Under the pieces are notes generated by a model. That model worked only from the letters and a program-made list of their open reading frames with translations. It did not search any database and was not told the origin of the DNA. Positions 43,309-53,948 of a stretch of 64,000 nucleotides of DNA are shown piece after piece. The stretch's first letter is position 1, and each line of letters opens with the position of its first letter. The stretch is from Rhodobacteraceae bacterium HLUCCO18. Lineage in GTDB: Bacteria; Pseudomonadota; Alphaproteobacteria; Rhodobacterales; Rhodobacteraceae. The DNA is taken from assembly GCA_001314805.1 (NCBI GenBank), contig LJSY01000012.1, positions 17,297 to 81,296 on the forward strand. Reading direction: 5' to 3'. The position numbers were made by a program, and so were the translations under genes.

Positions 43309-44907
43309 ATGTCTGCCGCCCCGACCAAAGCCCCGCTCCGCCGCGCCCTGATTTCCGTCTCGGACAAGACCGGCCTCGTCGCGTTCGCCACCGCGCTGGC
43401 GGAGCGCGGGGTCGAGCTTCTGTCGACCGGCGGCACCGCCGGCACGCTGCGCGAGGCCGGCCTGACCGTGACCGACGTCGCCGAGGTGACGGGTTTTCCC
43501 GAAATGATGGACGGCCGGGTCAAGACGCTGCACCCGAAGGTGCATGGCGGGCTTCTGGCGCTGCGCGACAACCCCGAGCATGTCGCCGCGATGGAGGCCC
43601 ATGGCATCGGCGCAATCGACCTTCTGGTGGTGAACCTCTATCCATTCGAGGACACGGTAGCGGGCGGCGCGGATTACGCCACGGCGATCGAGAATATCGA
43701 CATCGGCGGGCCCGCGATGATCCGGGCCGCGGCCAAGAACCACGCCCATGTGGCCGTGGTCGTCGATCCCGAGGATTACGGCACGCTCATCGCCGCGCTC
43801 GACGCGCATGACGGTGCGACACCCTACGAGCTCCGTCAGGCCCTTGCCCTGACGGCCTATGCGCGCACGGCGGCCTATGACGCGGCCGTGTCCACCTGGC
43901 TCGCCAAGGCCACCGGCGAGGCCACGCCCCGCCGCCGCGCCTTTGCCGGCACGCTGGCCACGTCGCTCCGCTACGGCGAGAATCCGCACCAGTCGGCAGC
44001 CTTCTACCTCGACGGCAGCGCGCGGCCCGGCATCGCCACGGCGACGCAGCACCAGGGCAAGGAACTGAGCTACAACAACATCAACGACACCGACGCGGCC
44101 TTCGAACTGGTGACGGAGTTCCACCCAGACGACGGGCCGGTCTGCGCGATCATCAAGCACGCCAACCCTTGCGGCGTCGCGCGCGGCGACACGCTGGCCG
44201 AGGCCTACGGCAAGGCCTTCGACTGCGACCGCACCTCGGCCTTCGGGGGAATCGTCGCGCTGAACCAGACGCTCGACGCGGACACCGCCGAACGGATCGC
44301 CGAGATCTTCACCGAAGTCGTGATCGCCCCGGACGCGACCGAGGGCGCAAAGGCCGTCTTCGCGAAGAAGAAGAACCTGCGCCTTCTGACCACGGGCGGC
44401 ATTCCCTCGCCGACGGCGCCTGCGCTGACTTACCGGCAGGTGTCGGGCGGCATGCTGGTGCAGGACAAGGACGTCGGCCGCATCGAGGAGGAAACGCTGC
44501 GCGCCGTCACGCGCCGCCACCCCTCCGCGCGCGAGATGGCCGACATGATCTTTGCCTGGACGGTGGCCAAGCACGTGAAGTCGAACGCCATCGTCTACGC
44601 CAAGGATGGCGCCACGGTCGGCATCGGCGCGGGCCAGATGAGCCGCGTCGACTCCAGCCGCATCGCCGCGCGCAAGGCTCAGGACATGGCCGAGGCGCTG
44701 GGCCTGCCCGAAAGCCCCGCCAAGGGCGCGGTGCTGGCCTCGGACGCGTTCTTTCCCTTCGCCGACGGCCTGATGGCAGCCGCCGAGGCGGGCGCGACGG
44801 CTGTGATCCAGCCGGGCGGGTCCATGCGCGACGAGGAGGTGATCGCGGCGGCCGACGAGGCCGGGCTTGCCATGATCTTCACCGGCATGCGTCATTTCAG
44901 GCACTAG
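43309..44907 (+). CDS. purH: bifunctional AICAR formyltransferase/IMP cyclohydrolase
   Basis: PurH, 532 residues, the last two steps of IMP synthesis. The MGS-like IMP cyclohydrolase domain (~1-200) includes [46 protein letters not shown] and [12 protein letters not shown]. The AICAR transformylase domain contains [29 protein letters not shown] and [14 protein letters not shown], with the active-site Lys and His. Start ATG at 43309. lspA starts 10 bases after its stop, so they may be one transcript. Confidence 0.98.
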   Translation: MSAAPTKAPLRRALISVSDKTGLVAFATALAERGVELLSTGGTAGTLREAGLTVTDVAEVTGFPEMMDGRVKTLHPKVHGGLLALRDNPEHVAAMEAHGIGAIDLLVVNLYPFEDTVAGGADYATAIENIDIGGPAMIRAAAKNHAHVAVVVDPEDYGTLIAALDAHDGATPYELRQALALTAYARTAAYDAAVSTWLAKATGEATPRRRAFAGTLATSLRYGENPHQSAAFYLDGSARPGIATATQHQGKELSYNNINDTDAAFELVTEFHPDDGPVCAIIKHANPCGVARGDTLAEAYGKAFDCDRTSAFGGIVALNQTLDADTAERIAEIFTEVVIAPDATEGAKAVFAKKKNLRLLTTGGIPSPTAPALTYRQVSGGMLVQDKDVGRIEEETLRAVTRRHPSAREMADMIFAWTVAKHVKSNAIVYAKDGATVGIGAGQMSRVDSSRIAARKAQDMAEALGLPESPAKGAVLASDAFFPFADGLMAAAEAGATAVIQPGGSMRDEEVIAAADEAGLAMIFTGMRHFRH

Positions 44908-44917
44908 GGACAGGCGA

Positions 44918-45391
44918 ATGCGGCTTCTCACCTTCTCGGCGATCCTGTGGTTCCTCGCCGACCAGATCAGCAAGCTGGCCGTCCTGCACTGGGCGGGCCT
45001 GCTGGAACGCGGCGTGATCGAGGTGTTTCCACCGCTGCTGGTCTTTCGGCTCGGCTACAATACCGGCATCAATTTCGGGCTCTTCTCGGGCGGACCCGAG
45101 GTGACGCGCTGGGTTCTGGTTGCCATCGCGCTCGCCATCTCGGCCTGGCTGATCTGGTGGGCGCGCACGGGCCTGACGCGGCCCATCGCACTGATCTCGG
45201 CGGGCGCCGTGATCGGCGGGGCGCTGGCCAACGCGCTCGACCGCGTGCTGATCGGTGCGGTCGTCGATTTTCTCAACATGTCCTGCTGCGGGATCGTGAA
45301 CCCGTTCGCCTTCAACGTGGCGGATATCGGGATCGTCGCGGGCGCACTCGGTCTGCTGATCTTTGCCGACGCCCCGAAGAACGAGTCGTGA
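44918..45391 (+). CDS. lspA: lipoprotein signal peptidase
   Basis: Membrane aspartyl peptidase (signal peptidase II), 157 residues, four hydrophobic segments. The two catalytic Asp are in NALDRVLIGAVVDFL (~105) and NVADIGIVAGA (~138). The motif GYNTGINFGLF replaces the more usual NTGAAFS. It cleaves the signal of prolipoproteins; the next gene encodes one. It starts 10 bases after purH. Confidence 0.95.
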   Translation: MRLLTFSAILWFLADQISKLAVLHWAGLLERGVIEVFPPLLVFRLGYNTGINFGLFSGGPEVTRWVLVAIALAISAWLIWWARTGLTRPIALISAGAVIGGALANALDRVLIGAVVDFLNMSCCGIVNPFAFNVADIGIVAGALGLLIFADAPKNES

Positions 45392-45438
45392 CGAAGCCCG
45401 CGCGATGGGTTAGACGGAGCGTCGCAAAGGAGGGGCGC

Positions 45439-45948
45439 ATGCCGCGACTGACAATATCCGCACTGCTGGGCGCATCCATGCTGACGCTTGTGGCGTGTTC
45501 CTCGGGAACGCCGCAGCTGATGAACCTGCGCAACACGGAGGAAGGCCCGGACGAGTTCGCGGTGCTGCCGACGGCCCCGCTCGAGGTCCCGGAAAATCTC
45601 GCTTCGCTGCCCGAGCCGACACCGGGCGCGCGCAACCGCGTCGATCCCGACCCGGAGGGCGACGCCATCGCCGCGCTCGGCGGGAACGCGGGCCGCGCTG
45701 GCGGCGCTGGCGCCAACCTGATGAACCACGCGACCCGTTTCGGCGTGAGCAGCGACATTCGCCCCGTGCTCGCCGCCGAAGACGAGGAGTTCCGCCGCCG
45801 CAACGACGGCCTCATCCTCGAGCGCATGTTCGGCACCAATGTCTATTTCGAAGCGTATCGACGGCAGGCGCTCGACCGCTACGCCGAACTCGAACGCCTG
45901 CGCCGGATGGGCGTGCGGACCCCCGCCGCACCACCGCCCGCCGAGTAG
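45439..45948 (+). CDS. DUF3035-type lipoprotein
   Basis: Predicted outer- or inner-membrane lipoprotein of 169 residues. The lipobox LVAC lies at ~17-20 in MLTLVACSSG, following a hydrophobic signal. The mature part is low complexity (Pro/Glu, then GGNAGRAGGAGANLM) and ends in a charged helix (EFRRRNDGLILERMF...YRRQALDRYAELERLRR). AAAGGAGGGGC precedes the ATG. It directly follows lspA, which is the enzyme that would process it; the M16 proteases follow. Confidence 0.85.
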   Translation: MPRLTISALLGASMLTLVACSSGTPQLMNLRNTEEGPDEFAVLPTAPLEVPENLASLPEPTPGARNRVDPDPEGDAIAALGGNAGRAGGAGANLMNHATRFGVSSDIRPVLAAEDEEFRRRNDGLILERMFGTNVYFEAYRRQALDRYAELERLRRMGVRTPAAPPPAE

Positions 45949-46039
45949 TGCACGCGTCACAGCTTCGTCAGCTCTGTTGATGCGGGCGCGCAGCCGCATA
46001 TCTTTCGCGTCACACCTGTTGACCCTTTGGAGGGCCCCA

Positions 46040-47404
46040 ATGCTGCGCCGTATCGCACTGACCCTGGTCGCGACACTCACCGTCGCCCTCACGTCGACCG
46101 TTCAGGCGGCCGAAAACGTCACCGAGTTCTTCCTCGAAAACGGCATGCAAGTCGTCGTGATCGAGGACCACCGCAGCCCCGCCGTCGTGCATATGGTCTG
46201 GTACCGCGCCGGCGCAGCGGACGAACCGCCCGGCGCGTCCGGCGTCGCGCATTTCCTCGAACACCTGATGTTCAAGGGCACGGATGAGCTTGAAAGCGGA
46301 GAGTTTTCGCGCATCGTGGAGGCGAATGGCGGCACCGACAACGCCTTCACCTCGTGGGATTACACCGGCTACATTCAGCGCGTGGCCGCCGACCGTCTCG
46401 GCCTTCTCATGGAGATGGAGGCCGACCGGATGCGCGACTTGCGCTTCGCCGACGAGGAGGTGGTGACCGAACGTTCCGTCATCATTGAGGAACGCGCCGA
46501 GCGGGTCGATTCGTCAGCCGGCGGGCTGTTCAACGAGCAGATGCGTGCGACACTTTTCAACAATCACCCCTACGGCATCCCGATCATCGGCTGGCGTCAC
46601 GAGATGCAGGAGCTCGACCGCGCGGCGCTGATCGCCTTCTACGACGCGCATTACTGGCCCAACAACGCCGTGCTGATCGTGGCCGGCGACGTCACGCCCG
46701 ACGAGGTGCGCAGGCTGGCGCAGGAACACTACGGCCCGATCCCCGCCAATCCCGACATCACCGCCCGCGCCCGCCCGCAGGAACCGCCGCAGATCGCCGA
46801 CCGCCGGGTGATCTACGAGGACGAGCGCGTGGCCAATCCCTACGTGGCGCGCACCTACCTCACGCCCGCGCGGGAGCCGGGCGACCAGCGGCGCGCGGCC
46901 GCCCTGACCATGCTGGCCGAGATCCTCGGCGGATCCGGCCAGACCTCGGTCCTGGCCCGACAGCTGCAGGTGGAGGAGGAACGCGCGCTTTACGCCGCCG
47001 CCTTCTATGACGCCACCAGCTACGATCCCTCCAGCTTCAACATCGTGAACGTTCCGGTCCCCGGCGTTCCGCTGGAGGAGGCCGAGGCCGATCTCGACCG
47101 CACCATCGCCGAATTCCTCGAGAACGGGATCGACCCGGCACAGTTCGAGCGTATCAAGTTCCAGATCGAGGCGGCGCAGATCTACGAGGAAGACAACGTG
47201 CAGGGCCTTGCGCGCAGCTATGGCGTTGCGCTGACCAGCGGGCTGACGGTCGAGGATGTGGACACATGGCCCGACGTGCTGGCCGCCGTCACCATCGACG
47301 AGGTGATGGAGGAGGCGCGACGGCTCTTTTCCGAAACACGGTCGGTCACGGGCTACCTGATGCAGCCTGCCCCGGAATCCGCCGCTGACGAGGTGACGCA
47401 ATGA
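46040..47404 (+). CDS. M16 family zinc protease (catalytic subunit type)
   Basis: Exported pitrilysin-type protease of 454 residues, signal peptide MLRRIALTLVATLTVALTSTVQA. The inverted zinc motif HFLEH is in GVAHFLEHLMFKGT (~72), with a third ligand Glu in the downstream EEVVTERSVIIEERAER region. It is the active member of a pair, its stop overlapping the start of the second M16 gene as ATGA, as in peptidase heterodimers. The likely role is periplasmic peptide degradation. Confidence 0.92.
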   Translation: MLRRIALTLVATLTVALTSTVQAAENVTEFFLENGMQVVVIEDHRSPAVVHMVWYRAGAADEPPGASGVAHFLEHLMFKGTDELESGEFSRIVEANGGTDNAFTSWDYTGYIQRVAADRLGLLMEMEADRMRDLRFADEEVVTERSVIIEERAERVDSSAGGLFNEQMRATLFNNHPYGIPIIGWRHEMQELDRAALIAFYDAHYWPNNAVLIVAGDVTPDEVRRLAQEHYGPIPANPDITARARPQEPPQIADRRVIYEDERVANPYVARTYLTPAREPGDQRRAAALTMLAEILGGSGQTSVLARQLQVEEERALYAAAFYDATSYDPSSFNIVNVPVPGVPLEEAEADLDRTIAEFLENGIDPAQFERIKFQIEAAQIYEEDNVQGLARSYGVALTSGLTVEDVDTWPDVLAAVTIDEVMEEARRLFSETRSVTGYLMQPAPESAADEVTQ

Positions 47405-48717
47405 TCCCCCGCATCCTTGGACTGGTCACGGCCACTGTCCTGCTGCTGCCCGGCATCGCACGGGCCATAGACGTCCAGGAAGTCACCTCCCCCGGCGGGA
47501 TCGAGGCGTGGCTGGTGGAAGATGACTCCATCCCCTTCGTCGCGATCGACATATGGTTCAACGGCGGTGCCTCGCTCGACGCGCCCGGAAAGCGTGGCGC
47601 GATCCACCTGATGACCGGGCTGCTGGAGGAAGGCGCGGGGGACATGGACGCGCGCGCCTTCGCCGAAGCGGTCGAGGGACTGGCCGCGAGCTTCGAGTTC
47701 GACGTCTACCGCGACGCGCTGACGGTGTCGGCGCGCATGCTGACCGAAAACCGGGAAGAGGCCGCCGAACTGCTGCGCGCTGCCCTCGTTTCGCCGCGCT
47801 TCGACGAGGACGCGGTGGAACGGGTGCGCGGGCAGGTCCTGTCGATCATCGACGGCGATGCGCGCGACCCCGACGAGATCGGGAGCGAGACCTTCAACGC
47901 GCTGGCCTGGGGCGAGCATCCCTATGGCAGCGCGCTGGAAGGCACGCGGGAAAGCGTCGGCGCGCTGACGCGGGACGACCTCGCCGAGGCCCACCGCGCC
48001 GTTCTGGCCCGAGACCGCGTGATCGTGGGCGCCGCCGGCGACATCACGGCGGAAGAACTGGGGCTTCTGGTCGACCGCATCCTCGGCGAATTGCCGGAAA
48101 CCGGCGCGCCAATGCCCGGGATGGCGGAGTACCAGCTGCCGCCGGGCACTACGGTCGTCGACTTCCCGTCCCCCCAATCCGTGGCTCTCTTCGGGCATGA
48201 GGGCATCGCCCGCGACGATCCGGATTTCTTCCCGGCCTTCGTGTTGAACCAGGTCCTGGGCGGCGGCAACTTCCGCTCCCGCCTGATGCAGGAGGTGCGG
48301 GTGGAACGCGGCCTGACCTATGGCGTCTATTCCTTTCTCGGCCTTTCCGAATACGGGCAGACGCTCGGCGGGCGCTTTTCATCGTCCAACGAACTCGTGG
48401 CCGAGGCGATCGAGGTGATCCGCGCAGAGTGGACGGATCTTGCCGAGAACGGCGTGACGGATGAGGAACTGGAGGCCGCGCAACGCTTCCTCACCGGGGC
48501 CTACCCCTTGCGCTTCGACGGCAATGGCCGGATCGCGGGCATCCTGGCGGGAATGCAGGCCGACGGCATGCCCGTCGACTACATCGCGACGCGCAACGAC
48601 CGCGTGGACGCGGTGACCGCCGAAGACATCCGCCGCGTCGCCGCCCGCCTCCTGCAGCCCGAAGATCTTCATTTCGTGGTGGTTGGCCACCCCGAGGGGC
48701 TGGAGCCGTCGAACTAA
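47401..48717 (+). CDS. M16 family protease, non-catalytic partner
   Basis: Exported M16 homolog of 438 residues, signal peptide MIPRILGLVTATVLLLPGIARA. At the position of the zinc site it reads GAIHLMTGLLEEGAG, so HxxEH is lost. It retains the R/Y pair in RVERGLTYGVYSFLG near the C-terminal half, which lends substrate-binding residues to its active partner. Overlaps the first M16 gene by four bases. Together they form a predicted periplasmic heterodimeric protease. Confidence 0.9.
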   Translation: MIPRILGLVTATVLLLPGIARAIDVQEVTSPGGIEAWLVEDDSIPFVAIDIWFNGGASLDAPGKRGAIHLMTGLLEEGAGDMDARAFAEAVEGLAASFEFDVYRDALTVSARMLTENREEAAELLRAALVSPRFDEDAVERVRGQVLSIIDGDARDPDEIGSETFNALAWGEHPYGSALEGTRESVGALTRDDLAEAHRAVLARDRVIVGAAGDITAEELGLLVDRILGELPETGAPMPGMAEYQLPPGTTVVDFPSPQSVALFGHEGIARDDPDFFPAFVLNQVLGGGNFRSRLMQEVRVERGLTYGVYSFLGLSEYGQTLGGRFSSSNELVAEAIEVIRAEWTDLAENGVTDEELEAAQRFLTGAYPLRFDGNGRIAGILAGMQADGMPVDYIATRNDRVDAVTAEDIRRVAARLLQPEDLHFVVVGHPEGLEPSN

Positions 48718-48774
48718 CCCGGCGCGCGCTGCGGACCTTTCCGAATCCCGCCGGGGCATGCTAGGTATCGTGGC

Positions 48775-50628
48775 ATGCCCCTCGGCGACCCCAACATACA
48801 CCCCTCTGAGGCCACCACGCGCCCGGTGATCCGACAGCTCGACGATGCCGCGATCAACCGGATCGCGGCCGGAGAGGTGGTGGAACGGCCCGCAAGCGCC
48901 GTGAAGGAACTGGTGGAAAACGCGCTCGACGCAGGCGCCGCCCGCATCACGGTCGAGGTGGCGCAGGGCGGCAAGACCCTGATCCGCGTGACCGACGACG
49001 GCTGCGGCATGGGGCCAGACGACCTGCCGCTCGCCCTGTCGCGCCATGCCACGTCCAAGATCGACGGCACGGACCTTCTGAACATCACCAGCTTCGGCTT
49101 CCGGGGGGAGGCGCTGCCATCGCTGGGCGCCGTGGGTCGCCTGACGATCACCAGCCGCGCGGAAGGGGCGCCCGCACACCGCGTCGAGGTGTCCGGCGGC
49201 GCGATGGGTCCGGTCAGGCCCGCCGCCCTGACCCGTGGCACTGTAGTGGAACTGCGCGACCTCTTTCACGCCACACCCGCGCGGCTGAAATTCCTGCGCT
49301 CCGACCGGGCCGAGATGCAGGCGATCACCGACGTGATCAAACGCCTCGCCATGGCCGAACCGGGCGTGTGCTTCACCCTGAAGGAAGCCGAGGCCGACCG
49401 CGTCGTCTTCCGCGCCGAGGCAGCGCAGGGCGAGCTCTTCGAGGCGCTGCACACGCGGCTGGCCACGGTGCTGGGCCGTGACTTCGCCGACAACGCCCTG
49501 CCCATCGACGCCGAGCGCGAGGGCATCCGCCTGACCGGTTACGCCGCGCTGCCGACCTATTCGCGCGGGTCTGCCGTGGCGCAGTACCTCTTCGTCAATG
49601 GCAGGCCGGTGCGCGACAAGCTTCTGGTGGGGGCGCTGCGCGCCGCCTACATGGATGTGCTCAGCCGCGACCGCCACCCGGCGGCGGCGCTCTTCATCGA
49701 CTGCCCGCCCGAGCGGGTGGACGTGAACGTGCACCCGGCGAAATCCGAAGTGCGCTTTCGCGAACCGGGCATCGCGCGCGGGCTGATCGTCTCGGGCCTG
49801 CGCCACGCTCTGGCCGAAGCGGGGCACCGCGCGTCGAGCACCGTCGCAGGCGCGACCCTCGGAGCCTTCACGTCCCAGGCAGGCCCGCGCGTCTACCAGA
49901 TGGACCGGCCGTCGCGCGGCGCGCTCGCCTCGGCGGCACGCTGGCAGGCGCCCGGATTGTCCGAGGAACAGGCGGGCTGGTCCCTGCCCGAGACCGCGAC
50001 GCCATCCTCCCGCGTGGAGGCCGTGGTCGACGAGGACCCCGCCCAGACGCGGAACCCGCTTGGTGCCGCCCGCGCGCAGCTGCACGAGAATTACATCGTC
50101 GCGCAGACCGGGACCGGCGTCGTCATCGTCGACCAGCACGCGGCGCATGAGCGGCTGGTCTACGAACGGCTCAAGCGACAGCGGGCCGAAACGGGCGTGG
50201 CGCGGCAGGCGCTCCTGATCCCCGAGATCGTGACGCTGGGCTCCGATGCCGAGCGGCTTCTGGACATGGCCGGGGAGCTTGCGGCGCTGGGCCTCGTGAT
50301 CGAGTCGTTCGGCCCGGGAACCCTCGCCATCCGCGAAACGCCCGCGATCCTCGGAACCGTCAACGCCGAGGCGATCCTGCGCGACATCCTCGACGAGCTG
50401 GACGACGCGGGCGGCGCCACCACGCTGCAATCCCGGCTCGACGCGATCCTCAGCCGGATGGCCTGCCACGGCTCCGTCCGTTCGGGCCGCCGGATGAGCG
50501 CCGAGGAGATGAACGCACTCCTGCGCGAGATGGAGGCCACGCCTCATTCCGGCCAGTGCAACCACGGGCGGCCGACTTATGTGGAGCTGAAAATCGCGGA
50601 TATCGAAAGGCTTTTCGGACGCACATGA
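48775..50628 (+). CDS. mutL: DNA mismatch repair protein MutL
   Basis: MutL, 617 residues. GHKL ATPase domain: [26 protein letters not shown] (~25-50), DDGCGM and [13 protein letters not shown]. The transducer domain contains [16 protein letters not shown] and [14 protein letters not shown]. The C-terminal domain has [12 protein letters not shown], the DQHA-x2-E-x4-E endonuclease motif, so this MutL should nick DNA, unlike the E. coli enzyme. A linker of low conservation (~340-410) joins the halves. The stop overlaps the rmuC start as ATGA. Confidence 0.97.
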   Translation: MPLGDPNIHPSEATTRPVIRQLDDAAINRIAAGEVVERPASAVKELVENALDAGAARITVEVAQGGKTLIRVTDDGCGMGPDDLPLALSRHATSKIDGTDLLNITSFGFRGEALPSLGAVGRLTITSRAEGAPAHRVEVSGGAMGPVRPAALTRGTVVELRDLFHATPARLKFLRSDRAEMQAITDVIKRLAMAEPGVCFTLKEAEADRVVFRAEAAQGELFEALHTRLATVLGRDFADNALPIDAEREGIRLTGYAALPTYSRGSAVAQYLFVNGRPVRDKLLVGALRAAYMDVLSRDRHPAAALFIDCPPERVDVNVHPAKSEVRFREPGIARGLIVSGLRHALAEAGHRASSTVAGATLGAFTSQAGPRVYQMDRPSRGALASAARWQAPGLSEEQAGWSLPETATPSSRVEAVVDEDPAQTRNPLGAARAQLHENYIVAQTGTGVVIVDQHAAHERLVYERLKRQRAETGVARQALLIPEIVTLGSDAERLLDMAGELAALGLVIESFGPGTLAIRETPAILGTVNAEAILRDILDELDDAGGATTLQSRLDAILSRMACHGSVRSGRRMSAEEMNALLREMEATPHSGQCNHGRPTYVELKIADIERLFGRT

Positions 50629-51797
50629 TACAGATCGGCGGCATCACCCTCGACTTCTCCGACCCGGCCGTCATCGCGGGCGCAGCGGCGGCGGCCGTGT
50701 TGCTGCTTCTCCTGATCCTGTCGTTTTCCGCACTGCGCGCCGCCAACCGCTCCGCCCGCGCGATGGAGCCGCTGGCGCGGCATCTCGGCACCTTGGGCCA
50801 TACGGTGCAGGGGCTGGGGCAAGGGCAGGAACGCCTCGCCGGCGGTCTCAGCCATGTCTCCGACATGCAGGCGCGCGCGCAGGCCTCGATGCTCGAGGCG
50901 ATGGAGCGGCGGCTGGAGGAGGTGCAGAAAGGCATGTCCGAGACGTTGCACGGCACCTCCACCCGCACCGCCCGCTCGCTGGGAGAGCTTCAGCAGAAGC
51001 TGGAGCAGATCGATCGGGCGCAGGCCAAGATCGAGAAGCTTTCGGGCGATGTGCTGTCGCTTCAGGACATCCTGTCGAACAAGCAGACGCGCGGCGCCTT
51101 CGGGGAAATCCAGCTCAACGATATCGTGTCCAAGGCCCTGCCGTCGGACGCCTATTCGTTTCAGACGACGCTCTCGAACGGCAAGCGCGCCGATTGCCTG
51201 ATCCACCTGCCCCACCCGCCCGGGCCCATCGTGATCGACGCCAAGTTCCCGCTGGAGGCCTACGAGGCGCTGGTCAATGCCGACGGGCCCGAGGCGCAGA
51301 CCCGCGCGCTCCGCGATCTGGGCGCGGCGGTGAAGGTCCATATCAAGGCCATTGCGGAGCGCTACATCCTCGATGGCGAAACCGCCGACGGGGCGTTGAT
51401 GTTCCTGCCGTCGGAGGCGGTTTACGCGGAACTCCATGCGCGGCTGCCGGAGGTGGTGCGCACGGGCTTCGACGCGCGGGTCTGGATCGTGTCGCCGACC
51501 ACCTGCATGGCGACGCTCAACACGATGCGCGCGGTGATGAAGGACGCGCGGATGCGCGAACAGGCCGGTGAGATCCGCAAGGCGCTGAGGCTGCTGCACC
51601 GCGACGTGGAGATCATCGAGGAACGCGCCGGCAAGCTCGAGACGCATCTGCGGCAGGCGGGCGACGATGTCTCTGGGCTGCTGACGGCCAGCGCGCGCGC
51701 GGGCAAACGCGCCGAGCGGCTGGATCATTTCGACTTCGAGGAGCTGGCCCCGGACGCCAGCGGTACACCCGGCGTGGTTCCTCTGCAGCGGCCTTGA
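50625..51797 (+). CDS. rmuC: DNA recombination protein RmuC
   Basis: RmuC-family protein, 390 residues. An N-terminal membrane helix ([22 protein letters not shown]) is followed by a coiled coil (~30-140) and the PD-(D/E)XK-type nuclease domain, with [33 protein letters not shown] and [16 protein letters not shown]. The family limits DNA inversion and rearrangement. Start ATG at 50625 overlaps the mutL stop; the open frame upstream is inside mutL. Confidence 0.92.
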   Translation: MIQIGGITLDFSDPAVIAGAAAAAVLLLLLILSFSALRAANRSARAMEPLARHLGTLGHTVQGLGQGQERLAGGLSHVSDMQARAQASMLEAMERRLEEVQKGMSETLHGTSTRTARSLGELQQKLEQIDRAQAKIEKLSGDVLSLQDILSNKQTRGAFGEIQLNDIVSKALPSDAYSFQTTLSNGKRADCLIHLPHPPGPIVIDAKFPLEAYEALVNADGPEAQTRALRDLGAAVKVHIKAIAERYILDGETADGALMFLPSEAVYAELHARLPEVVRTGFDARVWIVSPTTCMATLNTMRAVMKDARMREQAGEIRKALRLLHRDVEIIEERAGKLETHLRQAGDDVSGLLTASARAGKRAERLDHFDFEELAPDASGTPGVVPLQRP

Positions 51798-51802
51798 GAA
51801 CC

Positions 51803-51822
51803 GAATTTTCGCACGAAAATTC
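51803..51822. repeat. 20-base perfect palindrome after rmuC
   Basis: GAATTTTCG-CA-CGAAAATTC, an exact dyad, lies just past the rmuC stop. It has no flanking T tract, so a terminator role is doubtful. It could be a protein-binding site. Confidence 0.5.
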
Positions 51823-51992
51823 GCACCGCCATGCTCCGGCCCCGTGGTCCCTTCGACCGAAAAGACACGGGCGCATGGCCGATCGGCCTTCGGAAAGACC
51901 TTCCCGTTTTGCGTCGACGCCGCCCTCGGTTAACCTTCCTCCACCGGCCGCGCCTTCAGAGGGCCGGCAAACGAAGGGGAGATAGTGGAACG

Positions 51993-52334
51993 ATGGGAAA
52001 ACGTGACGAGTTGATCGCACAATATGCCGAGGACCTGCGCAGCAAATGCGGCATGGAACCGGACATGGACCTTCTGACGAAGGTGACGATCGGGTGCGGT
52101 CCGGCAATATACGATGCCGACGCCTCGACGGTCGCCGCCACCCAGCCGGGCGAGATCGAGACGGTCAAGAAGAACTTCCTGATGAAGAAGCTGGGCCTGG
52201 CCGACGGCGCCGCCCTCGACAGCGCGATCGACAGCGTGATCGAGACCTATGGCAAGTCCGAGCGAAACAAGTACCGCGCCGTCGTCTACTACATGCTCGT
52301 CAAGCATTTCGGCAAGGAGAGCGTCTACGCCTGA
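51993..52334 (+). CDS. DUF2853 family protein
   Basis: Small soluble protein of 113 residues, DUF2853 family, function unknown. Recognisable: MGKRDELIAQYAEDLRSKCG, DLLTKVTIGCGPAIYDADASTVA and KNFLMKKLGLADG, then the C-terminal KYRAVVYYMLVKHFGKESVYA. The Cys residues (CGM and GCGP) are conserved-looking. I chose ATG at 51993; longer open frames upstream are not protein-like. The 195-base region upstream holds the palindrome. Confidence 0.85.
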   Translation: MGKRDELIAQYAEDLRSKCGMEPDMDLLTKVTIGCGPAIYDADASTVAATQPGEIETVKKNFLMKKLGLADGAALDSAIDSVIETYGKSERNKYRAVVYYMLVKHFGKESVYA

Positions 52335-52356
52335 GCAAGGCAGGACGCACGACCCC

Positions 52357-52384
52357 AAAGGCCCGCCGTCCCCGGCGGGCCTTT
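52357..52384 (+). terminator. terminator after the DUF2853 gene
   Basis: AAAGGCCCGCCG (52357-52368) pairs with CGGCGGGCCTTT (52373-52384), a 12-base stem with loop TCCC, 23 bases after the stop. Confidence 0.8.
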
Positions 52385-52547
52385 CCGCTTCAATGGCGGG
52401 CGCTCGCTCCGCCGCATTCGAGACAATTCCGGCACGCTTCGCCTTTGCACGGGTGCCTGGCGATCGGTAATCTCATGTCCATGCCCTTGCCAGGACGGCG
52501 GGCCCGACATTCGAACACGCGCGAGTGCCAGTATGCGTGTGGGTGAT

Positions 52548-52582
52548 GGAGGGTCCTGCCCGGCGGGACCCTCCTTTTTTTT
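52548..52582 (+). terminator. strong terminator with T8 tract; possible end of a small RNA
   Basis: GGAGGGTCC pairs with GGACCCTCC and is followed by eight T (52575-52582) on the plus strand. No gene precedes it on this strand after the first terminator at 52384. A weak promoter-like pair TTGCAC (52445) - 17 - TAATCT (52468) lies upstream, which would give a transcript of ~100 bases. The EVE gene converges from the right. Confidence 0.65.
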
Positions 52583-52590
52583 CCCGAAAC

Positions 52591-53004
52591 CTACAGCCCG
52601 CCCATGGCACGCACGATCCGCCATTCCGCCTCGGTCACCGGCTGCACCGAGAGGCGCGAGTTCTTCACCAGCACCATCTCGGCCAGTTCCTCCCGCGCCT
52701 TGATCTGGTCGAGCGTCACCGGTGTCGGCAGCGGCTCCACGGCCTTGATGTCGACGCACTCCCATCGATCGTCATCCGTGGTGGAATCCGGATGCGCTTC
52801 GGCGATCACCTCGACGATGCCAACGACCGCCTTTTCGGATTGCGAATGGTAGAAGAACCCCAGATCGCCCACCTCCATCTCGCGCATGAAGTTCCGCGCC
52901 TGGTAGTTGCGGACGCCGTCCCATTCCTCGCCCGCGTCGCCCTTCGCCACCTGCTGATCCCAGGACCATGTGGAGGGTTCGGATTTGAACAGCCAGTAAC
53001 GCAT
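52591..53004 (-). CDS. EVE domain protein
   Basis: EVE-domain (PUA-like) protein of 137 residues, which may bind modified bases in DNA or RNA. It starts MRYWLFKSEPSTWSWDQQ, with WDGVRNYQARNFMREM and DLGFFYHSQSEKAVVGIVEV matching the domain pocket. The C-terminus VTEAEWRIVRAMGGL is typical. It begins five bases after gpsA ends, in the tsaD-gpsA-EVE operon. Confidence 0.93.
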   Translation of the reverse strand: MRYWLFKSEPSTWSWDQQVAKGDAGEEWDGVRNYQARNFMREMEVGDLGFFYHSQSEKAVVGIVEVIAEAHPDSTTDDDRWECVDIKAVEPLPTPVTLDQIKAREELAEMVLVKNSRLSVQPVTEAEWRIVRAMGGL

Positions 53005-53009
53005 CGGGG

Positions 53010-53948
53010 TCACTCCGGTTTGAGGGGCCGCGCCAGAAGGGTATCGAGCGCGGCGGCAAAGTCGAGCCTTCCGTCGGCCAGCGCCGCCACCACGTCGGTG
53101 ATCGGCGTCTCCAGCGACGGGTCGGCGGCGATGCGCCGCGCGGTGTGCAGTCCCTCGACCGTCATTGCCGGATCGACCCCTGCCCCGGTCGCAAGCGCCA
53201 TGCCATAGCGGAAGTTGCGCGATTTTTCCGACGCGCAGGTGAGCACGAGGTCCCCAAGGCCCGAAAGCCCGGTCAGGGTTTCCGCCTGCGCCCCGCGCGC
53301 CGAGGCGACCCGGCCCATCTCGGCGAAGCCGCGCGCGATGATCGCAGCCCGCGCCGAATCGCCCAGCCCCGCGCCGATGGCCGCGCCCGCGGCGATCGCC
53401 ACCACGTTCTTCAGCGCGCCGCCCAGTTCCGCCCCGATCACATCCGTCGTGCGGTAAAGCCGCAGGCCCGGCGTCGACAGGACCTCCTGCAACATGGCGC
53501 CCGTTTCGTCCTCCTCGCAGGCCAGCGTCAGGGCCGTGGGCAGGCCCGCCGCGATATCCACGGCAAAGCTCGGGCCGGTGAGTTGGGCGACCCGTCTCTG
53601 CGGCGCATGGCGGCGGATCAGCGCCGTGGGGCCGAGCCCCGTTTCCATGTCGATCCCCTTGGCGCAGGAGACGAGGCAGGGCGCGTCCGGACGGGTGGCC
53701 TCGATCATCGCGCCAAGCGACTGCGTCGGCACCGCGATCAGCGCGATGTCTGCGTCGATGCGCGGGTCGCCCGTGACCCGGACCGCCCCGGGCAGGCGGG
53801 TGCCGGGCAGACGGGGTACCTCGCGGCTCGCGGCCATCTGGGCTGCGCCGGAGCGCGCCCATAGCGTCACGTCCCGGCCTGCCGTCGCATAGGCCACGGC
53901 AAGCGCCGCGCCGAAGGCCCCCGCCCCGTAGATCGCCAGCCGGATCAT
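53010..53948 (-). CDS. gpsA: glycerol-3-phosphate dehydrogenase (NAD(P)+)
   Basis: GpsA, 312 residues, makes sn-glycerol 3-phosphate for phospholipids. NAD-binding [11 protein letters not shown] near residue 10; [26 protein letters not shown]; the catalytic Lys in [12 protein letters not shown] (~185); and C-terminal [13 protein letters not shown]. Its ATG overlaps the tsaD stop as ATGA. It is read with tsaD and EVE. Confidence 0.97.
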   Translation of the reverse strand: MIRLAIYGAGAFGAALAVAYATAGRDVTLWARSGAAQMAASREVPRLPGTRLPGAVRVTGDPRIDADIALIAVPTQSLGAMIEATRPDAPCLVSCAKGIDMETGLGPTALIRRHAPQRRVAQLTGPSFAVDIAAGLPTALTLACEEDETGAMLQEVLSTPGLRLYRTTDVIGAELGGALKNVVAIAAGAAIGAGLGDSARAAIIARGFAEMGRVASARGAQAETLTGLSGLGDLVLTCASEKSRNFRYGMALATGAGVDPAMTVEGLHTARRIAADPSLETPITDVVAALADGRLDFAAALDTLLARPLKPE

